Assembly: GCA_035530615.1 (NCBI GenBank)
Contig: DATKUL010000003.1
Coordinates: 124,001-188,000, forward strand
Reading direction: 5' to 3'
Length of the DNA stretch: 64,000 nucleotides
From: Candidatus Paceibacterota bacterium
Lineage (GTDB): Bacteria > Actinomycetota > Actinomycetes > Nanopelagicales > Nanopelagicaceae
Part shown: positions 62,529-64,000 of the stretch, in pieces
Position numbering within the stretch: position 1 is the stretch's first letter
Layout of the letters: each line of letters starts with the position of its first letter
Position numbers and translations under genes: made by a program
The notes under the pieces: generated by a model
Database searches by the model: none
The model's input: the letters and a program-made list of their open reading frames with translations, nothing else
Told to the model about the DNA's origin: nothing

Positions 62529-63641
62529 AGCTGCACCGACCGCCGCGATCATGAGCGGCCATTCGCGAACACCTGAGGTCCATAGGGCGCCTCCCCATAT
62601 TCCTGCACCAAGAATTGCGAAGTTCATGCTGGCTTGGTACACGCCTTGGGCGCGTCCGCGATGATCATTTTCGCTCAGGCCAGCAATCCACGCTTTACCT
62701 ACTCCGTCCGTGAGCGCTGGGAAGATTCCATAAAGAATGAGGGCGAAAATCGCAACCAGATGATTACTCGTGTATCCCAGGGTGAAATATGCGATAGCAA
62801 AGGCGACTAATCCAATTGTGTAGACCGCTTGAGGTGAAAAACGATCTGCAAAGTATCCGGCGGGGAATGCCATCAGCATCGTGACACTACTAAAAAGGAC
62901 GTATGCAATGACAACCCCTTGAGTATCGAAACCAATATCGTGCAAGCGAAGTAGTAAGAGCGCGTCTGGAATATTTGTCAATTGAATTAACACGAGAATG
63001 GTAATTGCCCTCTTTAAACTCGCCGGCAGCACGCCGTGCGAGGGCTTTGGCGGCTCTAACTTAATCTGCGCCCGAGACTTGTCTTTTATGAAGAAAGTGA
63101 AAGACACAGAAATAATCGCCGGGATGATTGCCCACATTGCGACTTTGCGAACATCTCCATCAAGCAAATAGAGACCGAACAACGCAAGAAGTGGTCCGAT
63201 GACAGCGCCTAAATTGTCTCCCGCCCGGTGAAATCCGAAAGCCTTCCCGAGGTGCTCCTTCGGCACTGAATCATGAATCAGGGCATCTCGCGGAGTACTC
63301 CGAAGGCCTTTTCCTACGCGGTCGATGACGCGACCAAAAAAGAAAAGCGGCCAGGCGGTTGCTGTCACAACTAAGACTTTGCCTAAGCCGGCAACTGAGT
63401 ACCCAGCCATGACAAAGGGTTTGCGTCCCAGGCGATCACTCGCTCTACCTGAATACAATTTTGTAAATCCCGCAGCAGCCTCAGCACACCCTTCGATTAC
63501 TCCAAGTGCAAGCGGGGCGGCACCGATAACACCAGTAAGAAGTATCGGCAAGAGTGGGTAGAGAAGTTCGCTTGCTGCGTCTTGCGCTAGCGAGACAATC
63601 GTCAAGACCATGAGGTTGCGAGAGAGCCATCCGTATTTCAT
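62481..63641 (-). CDS. MFS transporter
   Basis: I take the ATG at 63641, with AGAAAGGTGACATC before it; the longer frame to 63845 overlaps the neighbouring gene. The product has 386 residues and 12 helices, with the MFS loop GRASDRLGRKPFVMAGYS near 63-80 and RVIDRVGKGLRSTPRDALI near 104-122. The pattern resembles the YajR/UhpC-type group found next to various genes; the substrate is unknown. Confidence 0.82.
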   Translation of the reverse strand: MKYGWLSRNLMVLTIVSLAQDAASELLYPLLPILLTGVIGAAPLALGVIEGCAEAAAGFTKLYSGRASDRLGRKPFVMAGYSVAGLGKVLVVTATAWPLFFFGRVIDRVGKGLRSTPRDALIHDSVPKEHLGKAFGFHRAGDNLGAVIGPLLALFGLYLLDGDVRKVAMWAIIPAIISVSFTFFIKDKSRAQIKLEPPKPSHGVLPASLKRAITILVLIQLTNIPDALLLLRLHDIGFDTQGVVIAYVLFSSVTMLMAFPAGYFADRFSPQAVYTIGLVAFAIAYFTLGYTSNHLVAIFALILYGIFPALTDGVGKAWIAGLSENDHRGRAQGVYQASMNFAILGAGIWGGALWTSGVREWPLMIAAVGAALGALLLIVENFRNRR

Positions 63642-63676
63642 GATGTCACCTTTCTCATGTGCAGCCTGGCCAGGAA

Positions 63677-64000
63677 TTATCGCGGAAGATGTTGGAGAGC
63701 CCAGTGGTACATAGCAATTGCGCCAGCGGCTGAAGCATTCATAGATCGTGTCGAGCCGTACTGCTCGATGGCGTAGAGCACCGAGCAGACTGCGACTGCT
63801 TCCTCTGACATTCCTGAGCCCTCTTGTCCAAAGAGCAGAACACATTCCTCAGGAAGTTCTGAACTTTCCAACTTGAGCGAGCCGGGAACGTTATCTATTC
63901 CAATGATTGGGATTGAATGCTCTTTGCACCAGAGGGAGAAATCTTGCACGCTCGGGTGATGGATAACGCTTAGGTATCGATCTGTGACCATTGCGCCACG
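63677..64000 (-). CDS. SpoU/TrmH-family RNA 2'-O-methyltransferase, 5' end beyond window
   Basis: The frame is open to the right edge, so the N-terminus is missing; 107 codons remain. The SpoU SAM-knot motifs are clear: VLLFGQEGSGMSEEAV (motif 2) and IEQYGSTRSMNASAAGAIAM (motif 3). The family methylates tRNA or rRNA ribose. It lies 35 bases upstream of the MFS gene on the same strand. Confidence 0.88.
   Translation of the reverse strand, partial: RGAMVTDRYLSVIHHPSVQDFSLWCKEHSIPIIGIDNVPGSLKLESSELPEECVLLFGQEGSGMSEEAVAVCSVLYAIEQYGSTRSMNASAAGAIAMYHWALQHLPR

Overview
The window looks like chromosome of a small-genome, mid-GC actinobacterium, probably an aquatic one. The evidence is gene content and signal style: an aa3-type cytochrome oxidase cluster with a separate cupredoxin and CtaG, a MprF-like lysyl-phosphatidylglycerol synthase, a helicase with a long basic tail, many GTG/TTG starts, and several -10 boxes sitting 6 bases before the start codon (leaderless mRNAs). 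The exact lineage is inference; a planktonic Nanopelagicales-like organism fits but cannot be proven from the sequence.

Bases 1-40.3 kb form a large cell-surface polysaccharide locus. It has five modules. (a) 1-6.3 kb, minus strand: 3-amino-3,6-dideoxyhexose genes (FdtA-like isomerase, DegT aminotransferase, GNAT acyltransferase) mixed with a small acyl-making set (KAS III, acyl carrier protein, reductase), divergent from rmlA. (b) 9.7-17.7 kb: CDP-3,6-dideoxyhexose genes rfbF/rfbH/rfbG joined to a YerE-like thiamine-diphosphate enzyme, a dehydroquinate-synthase-like cyclase, an HpcH-type aldolase and an SDR reductase. This points to a branched-chain or carbocyclic sugar. (c) 19.6-25 kb: a GT-C transferase, two FkbM methyltransferases and an MBOAT/SGNH acyl-transfer pair. 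(d) 25.8-29.4 kb: a heptose pathway in which phosphoheptose isomerase is fused to the HldE nucleotidyltransferase domain, with GmhB, a separate HldE kinase and a GT9 transferase. (e) 29.5-40.3 kb: glycosyltransferases, AsnB, an MsbA/PglK-type ABC exporter, an RmlC-like epimerase and a sugar C-methyltransferase.

Two accessory patches interrupt the core genome. At 17.7-19.5 kb a tRNA-Thr(CGT) is followed by four spaced copies of a 12-base repeat and a DUF234-type AAA ATPase. At 40.3-47 kb there are a decayed L-2-hydroxyglutarate oxidase, an NYN nuclease-like gene, a DUF3800 gene, duplicated 3' ends of the adjacent DEAD-box helicase, a HigBA-like toxin-antitoxin pair between direct repeats, and a second antitoxin with a truncated RelE-like toxin.

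The right side (47-64 kb) is housekeeping: a soluble MgtE-type CBS protein paired with an NRAMP-like transporter, CtaG, a Fic protein with a large palindrome upstream, a cupredoxin, cytochrome oxidase subunits II (broken by an in-frame TAG), I and III, EamA, Ni/Co and MFS transporters, lysyl-phosphatidylglycerol synthase, a TPR protein and a SpoU methyltransferase cut by the window edge.
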